From NCBI GenBank assembly GCA_016721505.1, contig JADKHX010000021.1, forward strand, positions 62,001-126,000: 64,000 nt of DNA, written 5' to 3'. The notes below the pieces were generated by a model. That model worked only from the letters and a program-made list of their open reading frames with translations, was not told where the DNA came from and ran no database searches. Position 1 is the stretch's first letter. Each line of letters starts with the position of its first letter. This document shows, one piece after another, positions 49,840-57,724 of the stretch. The position numbers and the translations under genes were made by a program. The DNA is from Rhodocyclaceae bacterium. Lineage in GTDB: Bacteria > Pseudomonadota > Gammaproteobacteria > Burkholderiales > Rhodocyclaceae.

Positions 49840-50853
49840 ATGCCGCGCCTTGCAAACTCTGCTTGCCATCTCACTCTCGTTGTCCCCGGATTGCTCTGGC
49901 CACAACCCGCAATGTACGATCTGACCCGCGATTTGGCCACCCCAGCACTGTGTGCGCTGGGTGGCAAGGGCAAGCTTGGCAGCAACACAAATAATTGGCT
50001 GAGCACTGCTTTTTGCCTTGCGGATGATCCTGCGGCAGCACCATTGCGCTTTTTGGCTCTAGGTGAAGCGGTCGTCACAAAACGAATGCTGTGTCTTGAT
50101 CCGATCAATTTCGCTTTTGTTGAGCGCAATGTGTCGGTTGGCGACCCCAATGATTTGCATTTGACCGCGGCGGAAGCACAGTCACTTCGCGATTCGTTAA
50201 GGGAAATTTTCGCCGAAATTGGTGAAATTAGGATTACCACGCCGCATCAATGGCACTTATTGATACACGACACCGCACCTGCCCTGCCGTTGTTTTCGGC
50301 ACTGCCGGATTTCATTGGCCAACGCGCCGATCAGGGATTAACCACCGACCCACAATGGCGCAAGCTGCTCAATGAAGCGCAGATATTGCTACACGCGCAT
50401 CCGATAAACCAGGCGCGCGAAAGCCGTGGTCAGCCGCGCGTAAATTCTTTGTGGCCATGGGGTGGTGGCAGTCTGCCGAGCGATGCCAATACAAGGCTTG
50501 GTGTGGTTAAAAGTAACAATCCGATTTTGCAAGGATTAGCCAAACATTGCGGAATCGCAGTGGAATCACCGAACGAGACTTGGCAAGCCACCTCGCCTAC
50601 AAACCAATTAGTCGTACTCGATTGTCTAGAGCAGGCCAGAGGCCGCGCTGATGGCATGCGCTGGCGCGAAGCGCTCGCTCAGCTGGATGCCAACTGGTTT
50701 GCGCCAATATCGCGCGACTTGCGTAACGGCTCAATCGCGCAGCTAAAAATCATCATGCCGGCTGCTACCGTGGTGCGTCAAATTGAACTCACACGCTACA
50801 CGATGCTGAAATTTTGGCGCGGCTCTTTACCCCTATCCTCGCTCGTAACTTAA
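49840..50853 (+). CDS. RpfE-type regulatory/phosphoglycerate-mutase-like protein
   Basis: A 337-residue protein of the family annotated as RpfE-type regulatory protein or 2,3-bisphosphoglycerate-independent phosphoglycerate mutase-like. It is conserved next to recJ in betaproteobacteria and xanthomonads. Visible markers are Leu-Val-Val-Pro-Gly-Leu-Leu near the start, Asp-Pro-Ile-Asn-Phe near residue 88, and Asn-Ser-Leu-Trp-Pro-Trp-Gly-Gly-Gly near residue 204. Its biochemical role is not known, and the mutase label is not supported by any catalytic motif I can see. It ends 11 bp before recJ and is probably co-transcribed with it. Confidence 0.75.
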   Translation: MPRLANSACHLTLVVPGLLWPQPAMYDLTRDLATPALCALGGKGKLGSNTNNWLSTAFCLADDPAAAPLRFLALGEAVVTKRMLCLDPINFAFVERNVSVGDPNDLHLTAAEAQSLRDSLREIFAEIGEIRITTPHQWHLLIHDTAPALPLFSALPDFIGQRADQGLTTDPQWRKLLNEAQILLHAHPINQARESRGQPRVNSLWPWGGGSLPSDANTRLGVVKSNNPILQGLAKHCGIAVESPNETWQATSPTNQLVVLDCLEQARGRADGMRWREALAQLDANWFAPISRDLRNGSIAQLKIIMPAATVVRQIELTRYTMLKFWRGSLPLSSLVT

Positions 50854-50864
50854 GAAAAAACTCG

Positions 50865-52577
50865 ATGACGCAACTCGCTATCCGCAACGCACCGTCGCGC
50901 GCCGCTTGGGCACTTGAACAAGCAGGCGTGCATCCGCTGCTAGCGCGCCTTTACGCCTCGCGCGGCATTACTGATGCAAATCAGCTCGACACAAGCACGG
51001 CCAATTTGCTTTCACCAGAGCAAATGAAAAACACCACCCAAGCCGCCGTGTTTTTGGCCGACGCAATCACTGAAAAGAACAACCTGCTGATCGTCGCCGA
51101 CTACGACTGCGATGGCGCAACAGCTTGCGCCGTCGGCCTGCGCGCGCTGCGCATGATGGGCGCGCGGGTGGATTATTTGGTGCCTGACCGCTTCACGCTG
51201 GGCTATGGTTTGTCGCCTGAAGTTGTCCAACTTGCCGCCGCGTCAAAAATGGGCAAACCTGACATCATCATCACCGTCGACAATGGCATCGCCAGCATCG
51301 AGGGCGTTGCCGAAGCGAATCGTTTGGGCATCCGTACGCTGATTACCGACCACCATTTGCCCGCCGCAGAATTGCCCGATGCGGATGTCATCGTCAATCC
51401 AAATCAGCCGGGTTGCAGCTTTCCATCCAAATGCATCGCCGGTGTCGGCGTGATGTTTTATGTGATGTTGGCGTTACGTGCTGAGCTGCGTAGGCGCGGC
51501 GCCTATGCCGATAAGCCGGAACCAAATCTCTCCACCCTGCTCGACTTGGTCGCGCTTGGCACCGTCGCCGATGTGGTCGCACTCGATTACAACAATCGCA
51601 TATTGGTGGCGCAAGGACTCAAGCGTATGCGTGCCGGCCAAATGCAAGCGGGAATGTCCGCCTTATTTCGCATCGCCGGTCGCGAACCGCGATTGGCGGC
51701 AACTTTTGATCTCGGCTTCACACTCGGCCCACGGCTAAACGCCGCTGGACGTTTGGCCGATATGTCACTCGGCATCGAAGCGCTGATCACCGATGACACT
51801 GCGCGCGCACTTAACATCGCGCAGGAACTCGACGCGAAAAATCGTGAGCGGCGCAGCATCGAAGCCGACATGAAAGTCGACGCTGATTTGTTGCTCGATC
51901 ACATTGATGTCGGCAATCGCGCCAGCCTCACGCTATTTGATGCGACTTGGCATCAGGGGGTGATTGGAATACTCGCCGGACGGGTCAAGGAGAAATTTCA
52001 CCGCCCCACCTTCGCGTTTGCGCGCGGCGGCGATGGCGAAAATGGACAAGAACTCAAAGCCTCAGGCCGCTCAATACCCGGATTGCATTTACGCGATGCG
52101 CTCGATCTGGTCGCCAAACGGCATCCCGATTTGCTCATCCGCTTCGGCGGCCACGCGGCGGCAGCGGGGCTTACCCTGAACGAATCGCGCCTCGGCGAAT
52201 TTGAAAACGCATTTGAAAAAGTCTGTCGCGAACTTATTCAGCCCAGCCAGCTCACCCGCACGCTAGAGACCGACGGCCCGCTAGAAACCGGCTATTACTC
52301 TGTCGACACTGCCCGACTGATGCAACAAGAAATCTGGGGACAGACTTTTCCGCCACCGATTTTCGACGACAGCTTCCAAGTCATCAATCAACGCATCTTG
52401 AAAGAAAAACATCTCAAACTAAAACTAAAAAAAGGCGACCGCAGCTTCGACGCAATTCAGTTCAACAACGCCGAAACCGCGCCGACAAATATCCGCGCCG
52501 CATTTCGTCTGGACATCAACGAGTGGAATGGCACGGAGACGGTGCAGTTGATGCTGGAGCATTTTGAGGCGGTCTGA
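50865..52577 (+). CDS. recJ: Single-stranded-DNA exonuclease RecJ
   Basis: A 570-residue DHH-family 5'-3' exonuclease used in recombination and mismatch repair. Motif I is Val-Ala-Asp-Tyr-Asp-Cys-Asp-Gly-Ala-Thr near residue 80, and the DHH motif is Thr-Asp-His-His-Leu-Pro near 165. The DHHA1 motif Gly-Gly-His-Ala-Ala-Ala-Ala-Gly is near 428. The start at 50865 (Met-Thr-Gln-Leu-Ala) follows the upstream gene's stop; a further in-frame Met lies inside that gene. dinB begins 8 bp after the stop, making a DNA-repair pair. Confidence 0.95.
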   Translation: MTQLAIRNAPSRAAWALEQAGVHPLLARLYASRGITDANQLDTSTANLLSPEQMKNTTQAAVFLADAITEKNNLLIVADYDCDGATACAVGLRALRMMGARVDYLVPDRFTLGYGLSPEVVQLAAASKMGKPDIIITVDNGIASIEGVAEANRLGIRTLITDHHLPAAELPDADVIVNPNQPGCSFPSKCIAGVGVMFYVMLALRAELRRRGAYADKPEPNLSTLLDLVALGTVADVVALDYNNRILVAQGLKRMRAGQMQAGMSALFRIAGREPRLAATFDLGFTLGPRLNAAGRLADMSLGIEALITDDTARALNIAQELDAKNRERRSIEADMKVDADLLLDHIDVGNRASLTLFDATWHQGVIGILAGRVKEKFHRPTFAFARGGDGENGQELKASGRSIPGLHLRDALDLVAKRHPDLLIRFGGHAAAAGLTLNESRLGEFENAFEKVCRELIQPSQLTRTLETDGPLETGYYSVDTARLMQQEIWGQTFPPPIFDDSFQVINQRILKEKHLKLKLKKGDRSFDAIQFNNAETAPTNIRAAFRLDINEWNGTETVQLMLEHFEAV

Positions 52578-52585
52578 GTTTGCCC

Positions 52586-53755
52586 ATGACTGAACCCATT
52601 CGTTCCATTGGTCCCATGCGTCGCATCGCGCATTTGGATATGGATGCTTTCTACGCGTCAGTCGAATTGCTGCGCTATCCCGATTTGCGTGGGCAACCAG
52701 TGGTGATCGGCGGTCGCAGTGCCGATCAACCAGTGACGCAAAGCGATGGCACGCGCACCTATGCGCGGCTTAAGGATTACGTCGGACGCGGGGTAACAAC
52801 GACATCGACTTACGAAGCGCGGGCACTCGGTGTGTTTTCCGGCATGGGTGTGATGAAGGCCGCCAAGCTGGCGCCTGAAGCGATTTTGTTGCCGATAGAT
52901 TTCGCCGCTTATCGCCACTATTCCCGTTTGTTCAAAGCAGCCGTCGCCACTGTCGCACCGCATATTGAAGATCGTGGCATCGACGAAATTTATATCGACC
53001 TCAGCGAAATTCCCGACGACTCATTGACCATCGCGCAGCGCTTGAAAGCCGCAGTCCATGAGGCGACCGGATTGACTTGTTCGATAGGTATCACGCCCAA
53101 CAAACTGCTCTCTAAAATCTGCTCGGATTTGGATAAGCCAAACGGCATCACCATCATGGCTGACGGTGACTTGCAGTCGCGTATCTGGCCATTGCCAGCC
53201 AAAAAAATTAACGGTATCGGCCCCAAAGCCAATGAAAAATTGGCAGCACTTGGAATCGTCACCATCGCCGATTTGGCCGCTGCCGACCCTGCCCTGCTCC
53301 AAGAAAACTTTGGCCGCAGCTTCGCCGCGTGGATGCTGGACGCCGCACAGGGTATCGACAATCGCCCGATCTCGACAGACTCCGAACCGCGTACCATCAG
53401 CCGCGAAACTACCTTTGAACACGACATGCACGCGCGCCGCAACAAGGCTGAATTGTCGGAAATTTTCACCGACCTGTGCACTGGTCTAGCCAGGGATTTG
53501 CAACGCAAAGGCTATCTCGCTCACACCATCGGCATCAAACTACGCTTCGATGATTTTCGTATCGTCACCCGCGATTTCACGCTTGATGTCGCCATCAACG
53601 ACGCCGTCCAAATCCGCCGCGCCGCCGGTGAATGCTTACGCCGCGCACCATTGGAAAAAAAGCTGCGACTGCTGGGCGTCAAAGCCAACAATCTCGTCAC
53701 CATAGAAGCGGCCAATGCAGAACCGGTCGCCGATCAATTAGCGCTTGGCTGGTAA
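52586..53755 (+). CDS. dinB: DNA polymerase IV (DinB)
   Basis: A 389-residue Y-family translesion polymerase. His-Leu-Asp-Met-Asp-Ala-Phe-Tyr-Ala-Ser-Val-Glu carries the first metal aspartate and steric-gate Phe near residue 20. The second acidic motif lies in Asp-Glu-Ile-Tyr-Ile-Asp-Leu. An insert of about 20 residues (around 44-65) separates the palm strands, as I recall for betaproteobacterial DinB. ATG at 52586 was preferred to a TTG two codons earlier. A dispersed-element copy starts 3 bp after its stop. No LexA box was seen at the recJ-dinB junction. Confidence 0.93.
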   Translation: MTEPIRSIGPMRRIAHLDMDAFYASVELLRYPDLRGQPVVIGGRSADQPVTQSDGTRTYARLKDYVGRGVTTTSTYEARALGVFSGMGVMKAAKLAPEAILLPIDFAAYRHYSRLFKAAVATVAPHIEDRGIDEIYIDLSEIPDDSLTIAQRLKAAVHEATGLTCSIGITPNKLLSKICSDLDKPNGITIMADGDLQSRIWPLPAKKINGIGPKANEKLAALGIVTIADLAAADPALLQENFGRSFAAWMLDAAQGIDNRPISTDSEPRTISRETTFEHDMHARRNKAELSEIFTDLCTGLARDLQRKGYLAHTIGIKLRFDDFRIVTRDFTLDVAINDAVQIRRAAGECLRRAPLEKKLRLLGVKANNLVTIEAANAEPVADQLALGW

Positions 53756-53758
53756 CAA

Positions 53759-53784
53759 CAGCGTGTGGCCAGCACCAACTGACA
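53759..53784 (+). repeat. Dispersed 26-bp element, copy 12 (after dinB stop)
   Basis: CAGCGTGT, two bases, CCAGCACCAACTGACA: the consensus form, starting 3 bp after the dinB stop codon. With copy 13, which differs at one base, it brackets the integron locus in the same orientation. Confidence 0.92.
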
Positions 53785-53824
53785 ACCTGGCGTACAAGCC
53801 AAGCGCAATCTACAATAACTCCCC

Positions 53825-54181
53825 ATGAAACTACTTCTCGTCTGGATCATCAGTTCCGCCGCACTCATCACTGTGGCTTATCTTTTGCCCGGTGTCAGCG
53901 TGCAAAGTTTTAGCGCTGCATTTATCGCCGCGCTGGTGCTTGGTCTGGTCAACACCTTTATCCGTCCAATCATGATTTTGATCACCCTGCCAGCCACTTT
54001 TCTTACCTTAGGTTTATTCATTTTTGTCATCAACGGCCTGCTGTTCTGGTTCGTCGGCACTCATGTAGATGGCTTCACGGTCGAAGGCTTCTGGGTCGGT
54101 GTGATTGGCGCAATTGTGTACAGCATCATCACTTGGGGATTGTCAGCAGCATTGCTGCCCAAGCGCGGCACAAAAAATTAA
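53825..54181 (+). CDS. Phage-holin-superfamily-IV type membrane protein
   Basis: A 118-residue protein with four predicted transmembrane helices (about 3-20, 28-48, 55-77 and 88-110). Its Leu-Gly-Leu-Val-Asn-Thr-Phe-Ile-Arg-Pro motif is typical of the 4-TMS family annotated as phage holin superfamily IV (PF04020). Members are widespread chromosomal membrane proteins and are not normally part of prophages; the role is unknown. It ends 1 bp from the convergent helix-hairpin-helix gene. Confidence 0.8.
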   Translation: MKLLLVWIISSAALITVAYLLPGVSVQSFSAAFIAALVLGLVNTFIRPIMILITLPATFLTLGLFIFVINGLLFWFVGTHVDGFTVEGFWVGVIGAIVYSIITWGLSAALLPKRGTKN

Positions 54182-54182
54182 T

Positions 54183-54494
54183 TCAATTAGTGGTTGGTAC
54201 GGTAACTGCCACCCGTAAGGCGTTTTTTCTGCACTCGGTAAAGTCCCACCAAGGACGAGGCGGATTGCCATTAATGAAGTCGGTAATCGACATGAACACG
54301 TCAATCACGCAGGGATCGTGACGGCAACCCGTTATCCGACAAAGGCGTTCATACATTTCAAATGGACAGGCATCAGCTAACTGCGCGGGCTTATTGAAGC
54401 CGAGCAAGCGCAAATCATTTGCCGTTGCTTTGCCCACATTTGGCAAATCAGTTAGTTGCTTCAAGTTTGCGCGATCAACTTTGTATGGGCTCAT
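54183..54494 (-). CDS. Helix-hairpin-helix (Cdd1-like) protein
   Basis: A 103-residue protein whose N-terminal half is a helix-hairpin-helix pair (Leu-Pro-Asn-Val-Gly-Lys-Ala-Thr-Ala-Asn-Asp-Leu). Arg-Ile-Thr-Gly-Cys-Arg-His-Asp-Pro-Cys-Val-Ile-Asp-Val-Phe follows, the signature of the Cdd1/pathogenicity-locus family. It may bind DNA non-specifically; its function is unknown. It is the leftmost gene of the strand-uniform accessory run that leads back to the integron platform and may be an old cassette, although no attC remains at its end. Confidence 0.75.
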   Translation of the reverse strand: MSPYKVDRANLKQLTDLPNVGKATANDLRLLGFNKPAQLADACPFEMYERLCRITGCRHDPCVIDVFMSITDFINGNPPRPWWDFTECRKNALRVAVTVPTTN

Positions 54495-54548
54495 GGTAGC
54501 TGGTAATGCGGCCGGTATTTCTGACTAATCAAAGCGCGCAATGCAAGG

Positions 54549-54986
54549 CTAGCGCACGATGTTCGCAGGGTTTTTAGACTGAGCCTTTAATTGACTAAGT
54601 CTTCTCAATTCCGCCAAGTCAGCCATCCGCTCCAAAACGGGACCAGAGTTCTGGCAACGCGACACAAATAGCCGCCGATCCAATTGCCCGACAAACAAAA
54701 GAAACGCTTCGCCGATCCGGGGGCTGATCGGCGGCAGAAAATAGTCGCAATCGGACATCCCTGCGGGAATTGTCATCGAAGCATCGGGGCGGCCTTTGAA
54801 GACTTCCTTTGACCGCAATGTCACGTGGTCAAGCGGCTTGAACTCCGTAACCACCGCAACGAAGACAATCTGCGAACTCTCAATCCGCTCAGACAGGCTT
54901 CCATTTCGACAGTCGCACGCAAGTACACGGGGGGGAACTAAAGTCATCAGTAGAAGCACACTGCGCAGAGCCTGTCGTGAATTCAC
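54549..54986 (-). CDS. TIMP/netrin-like exported protein
   Basis: A 145-residue exported protein. A signal peptide ends Arg-Val-Leu-Ala, so the mature chain would begin with Cys-Asp-Cys. An N-terminal Cys-x-Cys followed by Ser-Gln-Ile-Val-Phe-Val-Ala-Val-Val is characteristic of bacterial TIMP/NTR-like OB-fold domains. Further cysteines (Ser-Asp-Cys-Asp-Tyr-Phe and Ser-Arg-Cys-Gln) fit the usual disulfide pattern. The GTG at 54986 is preferred; a TTG at 55004 would add six residues. The function is unknown, possibly a protease inhibitor. It lies in the accessory run downstream of the integron. Confidence 0.65.
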   Translation of the reverse strand: MNSRQALRSVLLLMTLVPPRVLACDCRNGSLSERIESSQIVFVAVVTEFKPLDHVTLRSKEVFKGRPDASMTIPAGMSDCDYFLPPISPRIGEAFLLFVGQLDRRLFVSRCQNSGPVLERMADLAELRRLSQLKAQSKNPANIVR

Positions 54987-55042
54987 GTTGCTGATGTCGA
55001 GCAAGTTAAACGATGCCTATTCGGCCAGCGGAACCAATTGCT

Positions 55043-55061
55043 GAGCATCTTTCTGATGCTC
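55043..55061 (-). terminator. Hairpin after the VOC gene
   Basis: GAGCATC-TTTCT-GATGCTC is a perfect 7-bp stem beginning 2 bp after the VOC protein's stop on the minus strand. There is no T-run, so it may be a stabilising 3' hairpin or a remnant of a cassette-end structure. Confidence 0.4.
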
Positions 55062-55063
55062 TC

Positions 55064-55450
55064 TCATTGACCTTCAGGCGGTTGCCATAACTCAAGCTTG
55101 TTACCTTCGGGATCATTGACCCAGCCAAATTTGCCATATTCTGATTCATCGACTTTGGTATCGACGTCACAACCTTCGCTGCGCAGCTGGGCGAGTAGCG
55201 CATGTAGATCGTCAACGCGGTAGTTGATCATGAAGGAGGCGTTACTGGGAGCGAAATACGTCGTATCCGCCTTAAAAGGGCTCCAGATCGTGCTGCCAAT
55301 TCCCGTTGGGTTCTCTGGCGAGCCCCACTTGAACGCCACGCCGCCCCAATCTTCTACGTTAAGTCCAAGATGGATCTTGTACCACTCGGCCAAAGCCTTT
55401 GGGTCTTTGGACTTAAAAAATATTCCGCCGATTCCAGTGACACGTTTCAT
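55064..55450 (-). CDS. VOC (glyoxalase/bleomycin-resistance fold) protein
   Basis: A 128-residue single-chain vicinal-oxygen-chelate protein with two beta-alpha-beta-beta-beta halves. The first has Gly-Ile-Phe-Phe-Lys-Ser-Lys-Asp-Pro-Lys-Ala-Leu-Ala-Glu-Trp-Tyr; the second has Tyr-Arg-Val-Asp-Asp-Leu. Asp-Pro-Glu-Gly-Asn-Lys-Leu-Glu-Leu-Trp-Gln-Pro supplies the C-terminal metal-site Glu. Such proteins bind or modify small molecules; the substrate is unknown. VOC genes are frequent cassette passengers. It begins 50 bp after a GTTAGGC box that could be its cassette edge. Confidence 0.85.
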   Translation of the reverse strand: MKRVTGIGGIFFKSKDPKALAEWYKIHLGLNVEDWGGVAFKWGSPENPTGIGSTIWSPFKADTTYFAPSNASFMINYRVDDLHALLAQLRSEGCDVDTKVDESEYGKFGWVNDPEGNKLELWQPPEGQ

Positions 55451-55499
55451 GGTGAGATCTCCTCAAAAGGTGCGAACACTACAGTCGATTTTCTGCACA

Positions 55500-55555
55500 G
55501 CCTAACAGGCCGGTGGAACAAACATTTTATTGCGCCATAGTTTCACCGCAAGACG
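55500..55555 (-). other. Possible decayed attC after nhaA
   Basis: On the minus strand GTTAGGC, a perfect R' box, lies at 55506-55500. A preceding GTTCCACCG can pair with CGGTGAAAC, which overlaps the nhaA stop, like L' and L'' boxes. No acceptable R'' box is visible, so the site is probably degenerate or a coincidence. Confidence 0.35.
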
Positions 55556-56727
55556 GGCGTTTCTTGTGGTTTTCCAAAGATTCTTAGCCATAAAAAACCG
55601 ACAGTTCCCGCTGTCAGCGACGCAAAAAGAATTGCCATTTTTGAAGCGTTAATTGTCTCGGCATTTCCGGCGAAAGCTAGATTGGCAATAAAAATTGACA
55701 TCGTAAATCCGATACCGCCAAGAATCCCGGCGCCAACAACATGCCGCCAACTCAAGTCAGCTGGCAAACGGCAAATGCCGCATACAACCGCTACGAAGCA
55801 AAACAGCGTCACCCCCAAAGGTTTTCCCATAATCAACCCGCCAATGATGCCAAGACTGTTCGTGCTAGTCAGGTGTTGCATCCAATCCGCGCTCAACACA
55901 ATGCCCGTATTTGCCAGCGCGAAAATCGGCAAAATGATGAACGCCACTGGCCGGTGCAGGAAATTTTCCAGCGCATGCGACGGCGAGGCTTTATCCGCAG
56001 CTTTGGCAGTAAATGGAATTGCAAAAGCCAGCATAACGCCTGCTATCGTTGCATGAACCCCTGACTTCAGCATGAGCAACCACATCAACGCGCCGCCGAG
56101 CAAATAGGGCAGCAGCGTCATGACGCGCAGGCGATTCAAGGCAACGAGCAAAGCCCAAATTGCCAAAGCGCCAACAAGGTACCAAACTGAAAATTGCGCC
56201 GTATAAAAAGCGGCAATGATGATGATGGCGCCCAAATCGTCTATGACGGCGAATGCCACCACAAAAACTTTCAGCGACGCAGGGATACGGTTTCCCAGAA
56301 TTGCCAGCACGCCAAGCGCAAAAGCAATATCAGTTGCCATCGGTATCCCGATTCCTGCTTGCGTAGCGGTTCCCGTGTTGAAGGAAAAATGAATCAGTGC
56401 AGGGGCGATCATTCCACCTGCAGCTGCAAAAATTGGCAGCAGTGCATTCTTGAAGTTTGACAATTCACCGACGTAGAGTTCGCGTTCAAGCTCCAAGCCG
56501 ATGAGCAAAAAAAAGATCGCCATTAGCCCATCATTTATCCAATGCTCAAGACTAAGACTCCCAATAGGCCGATGCCAGAAACTCAAATAATCAGCGCCGA
56601 TTGATGAATTCGTAATCAAAAGAGAAATGGCGGTACAAAAAATCAACAATATTCCGCTGGCTTTTTCTGACTCGAAAAACTTATTGAAAGTGCTTGATAA
56701 AGTCTGCTGTCCCAATTTACCGGTCAC
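55543..56727 (-). CDS. nhaA: Na+/H+ antiporter NhaA
   Basis: A 394-residue inner-membrane antiporter with about 12 helices, which expels sodium in exchange for protons. The paired aspartates of the ion site are in Phe-Ala-Val-Ile-Asp-Asp-Leu-Gly-Ala-Ile near residue 165. Pro-Met-Ala-Thr-Asp-Ile-Ala-Phe-Ala-Leu-Gly is near 130, and the Lys in Gly-Lys-Pro-Leu-Gly is near 304. The only suitable start is GTG at 56727. It begins 61 bp after the attC of the preceding cassette and has a GTTAGGC box after its stop. It may therefore be a large, partly decayed cassette or the chromosomal gene next to the array. Confidence 0.92.
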   Translation of the reverse strand: MTGKLGQQTLSSTFNKFFESEKASGILLIFCTAISLLITNSSIGADYLSFWHRPIGSLSLEHWINDGLMAIFFLLIGLELERELYVGELSNFKNALLPIFAAAGGMIAPALIHFSFNTGTATQAGIGIPMATDIAFALGVLAILGNRIPASLKVFVVAFAVIDDLGAIIIIAAFYTAQFSVWYLVGALAIWALLVALNRLRVMTLLPYLLGGALMWLLMLKSGVHATIAGVMLAFAIPFTAKAADKASPSHALENFLHRPVAFIILPIFALANTGIVLSADWMQHLTSTNSLGIIGGLIMGKPLGVTLFCFVAVVCGICRLPADLSWRHVVGAGILGGIGFTMSIFIANLAFAGNAETINASKMAILFASLTAGTVGFLWLRIFGKPQETPVLR

Positions 56728-56787
56728 CTTTTAATAGAAGCGCAACCCACCGCGCGCCTCCTGATCATCGACTGCGCAATCGATGCG

Positions 56788-56895
56788 CATTAACGCCTGA
56801 GTTAAGCCGGGCCGCTTTGCGGCCTTGGGCAAGTGAAACTTGCAAGTACTTGCACGAGGCCGCGAAGCGGGCTCGGCTTGAACGAATTGTTAGGC
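56788..56895 (-). other. attC site of the small membrane protein cassette
   Basis: On the minus strand the 108-bp site begins GCCTAAC-AATTCGTTCAAGCC, a classic attC left end, and ends GGCTTAACTCAGGC-GTTAATG. The central variable part contains GCCGCGAAGCGG-like stems. R'' GCCTAAC is the exact complement of GTTAGGC at the cassette's left edge (57144-57138). The R' box GTTAATG is off consensus and marks the end of the well-preserved array. Confidence 0.88.
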
Positions 56896-56911
56896 GCGGG
56901 AACAGCTTTGC

Positions 56912-57088
56912 TCAGTCCGCTGACTTCTTGCCGTTAGCCTGTCCTAACGCAATGATCAGGGTGATAAAAATCAACATGCCGCCGGCGAGTTGGAACCCGC
57001 CATTGTCAGTGTAGGTTCCGGTCAACAGCATTACGAGCCCTGCAACAAGGAGCGCGTAGCTGGTCGGCTTGATGTTCTTCAGATTCAT
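56912..57088 (-). CDS. Hypothetical 58-residue two-helix membrane protein (cassette gene)
   Basis: A small open reading frame between two attC sites: Met-Asn-Leu-Lys-Asn-Ile-Lys-Pro at the start, two hydrophobic segments (about 10-25 and 33-50) separated by a Thr-Tyr-Thr-Asp-Asn-Gly-Gly turn, and a polar Gly-Lys-Lys tail. It fills the whole cassette, and a purine-rich AGGGGGAAT precedes the ATG, so it is very likely a real gene. I recognise no family. A role at the inner membrane, perhaps as a small regulator or stress peptide, is only a guess. Confidence 0.65.
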   Translation of the reverse strand: MNLKNIKPTSYALLVAGLVMLLTGTYTDNGGFQLAGGMLIFITLIIALGQANGKKSAD

Positions 57089-57137
57089 CAGATTCCCCCT
57101 GGTTCCTGCTCTTGTGAAAACAACTACGTTTGTAAGC

Positions 57138-57200
57138 GCCTAACGTAGAGCTCAGCGGTGCGTGGTGCCTGCGCGCGTCCGTTGGAACGGCAGGTTAGAA
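57138..57200 (-). other. attC site of the brnTA cassette
   Basis: On the minus strand the 63-bp site begins TTCTAAC, inside the last 17 codons of brnA, and ends ACCGCTGAGCTCTAC-GTTAGGC. R'' TTCTAAC is the exact complement of GTTAGAA at this cassette's left edge (57731-57725). The site overlaps the antitoxin's coding end, so any change here would alter the protein tail. Confidence 0.85.
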
Positions 57201-57421
57201 GCCGTCGTCTCAAGACGTTCGGCCAGCCAAACCTTAATGACAGACTGCCTTGTAACCCCCAGTTTGCTAGCTTCGCGATCTAGCGAGTCAATCATCCAGG
57301 TTGGAAAATCGACATTCACCCGCTTCTGCTCTTGCAGCACGCGCTTGGCCTTGGACAAGTCCAAAGAAGCCGTGATGTCGACATCCTCGTCAAACTGTTG
57401 CTCGAACTTTTTAGCTTTCAT
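57152..57421 (-). CDS. brnA: BrnA/CopG-type antitoxin
   Basis: An 89-residue antitoxin with a ribbon-helix-helix segment in its middle (Lys-Arg-Val-Asn-Val-Asp-Phe-Pro-Thr-Trp-Met-Ile-Asp-Ser-Leu-Asp) and an acidic N-terminal part. It should neutralise the BrnT-like RNase-fold toxin encoded just upstream and repress the shared promoter as a DNA-binding dimer. The two genes overlap by 11 bp, toxin first, the usual order for BrnTA. The last residues (from about residue 74) are encoded by attC sequence and look unlike the family. Confidence 0.82.
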   Translation of the reverse strand: MKAKKFEQQFDEDVDITASLDLSKAKRVLQEQKRVNVDFPTWMIDSLDREASKLGVTRQSVIKVWLAERLETTASNLPFQRTRAGTTHR

Positions 57422-57674
57422 AAAGTGCCACCTCTTCTGTGCGTGCGCGTCGCACGGATATCAATCGGACATTGGCCCCTCGGTAGGTAATGACGGCCGA
57501 CCAATGCTTCCCATCAATTTGCCCAATCACCAGATACCGTGGCTCATCATCCGTTTTTGCCGGGATCTCTAGCAGCATCGGGTCGTTCCAGAGACCCTGC
57601 GCTTCGACGAAATCGATACCGTGTTTCGCGCGATTGGATTCGCTCTTGGCGGTGTCAAATTCGAAGGAGTTCAT
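57411..57674 (-). CDS. brnT: BrnT-family toxin
   Basis: An 87-residue toxin of the BrnT/RelE-like fold. Met-Asn-Ser-Phe-Glu-Phe-Asp, then Asn-Arg-Ala-Lys-His-Gly-Ile-Asp-Phe-Val-Glu-Ala, and the C-terminal Arg-Leu-Ile-Ser-Val-Arg-Arg-Ala-Arg are the family pattern. It is expected to cut RNA and slow growth when unbound. It is preceded by a perfect palindrome that is probably the operator, and forms the gene pair of the second integron cassette. Toxin-antitoxin cassettes are known to stabilise integron arrays. Confidence 0.85.
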   Translation of the reverse strand: MNSFEFDTAKSESNRAKHGIDFVEAQGLWNDPMLLEIPAKTDDEPRYLVIGQIDGKHWSAVITYRGANVRLISVRRARTEEVALYES

Positions 57675-57675
57675 A

Positions 57676-57690
57676 GTATAGAAACTATAC
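57676..57690. promoter_or_regulatory. Palindromic operator of brnTA
   Basis: GTATAG-AAA-CTATAC is a perfect 6-bp inverted repeat around three bases. It ends 1 bp before the brnT start codon and also offers a TATACT -10-like sequence on the minus strand. A dimer of the ribbon-helix-helix antitoxin is the likely ligand. This would give the cassette its own autoregulated promoter. Confidence 0.6.
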
Positions 57691-57724
57691 CTTAATTGGC
57701 GTCACTACACCAGTCGGATTGAAC

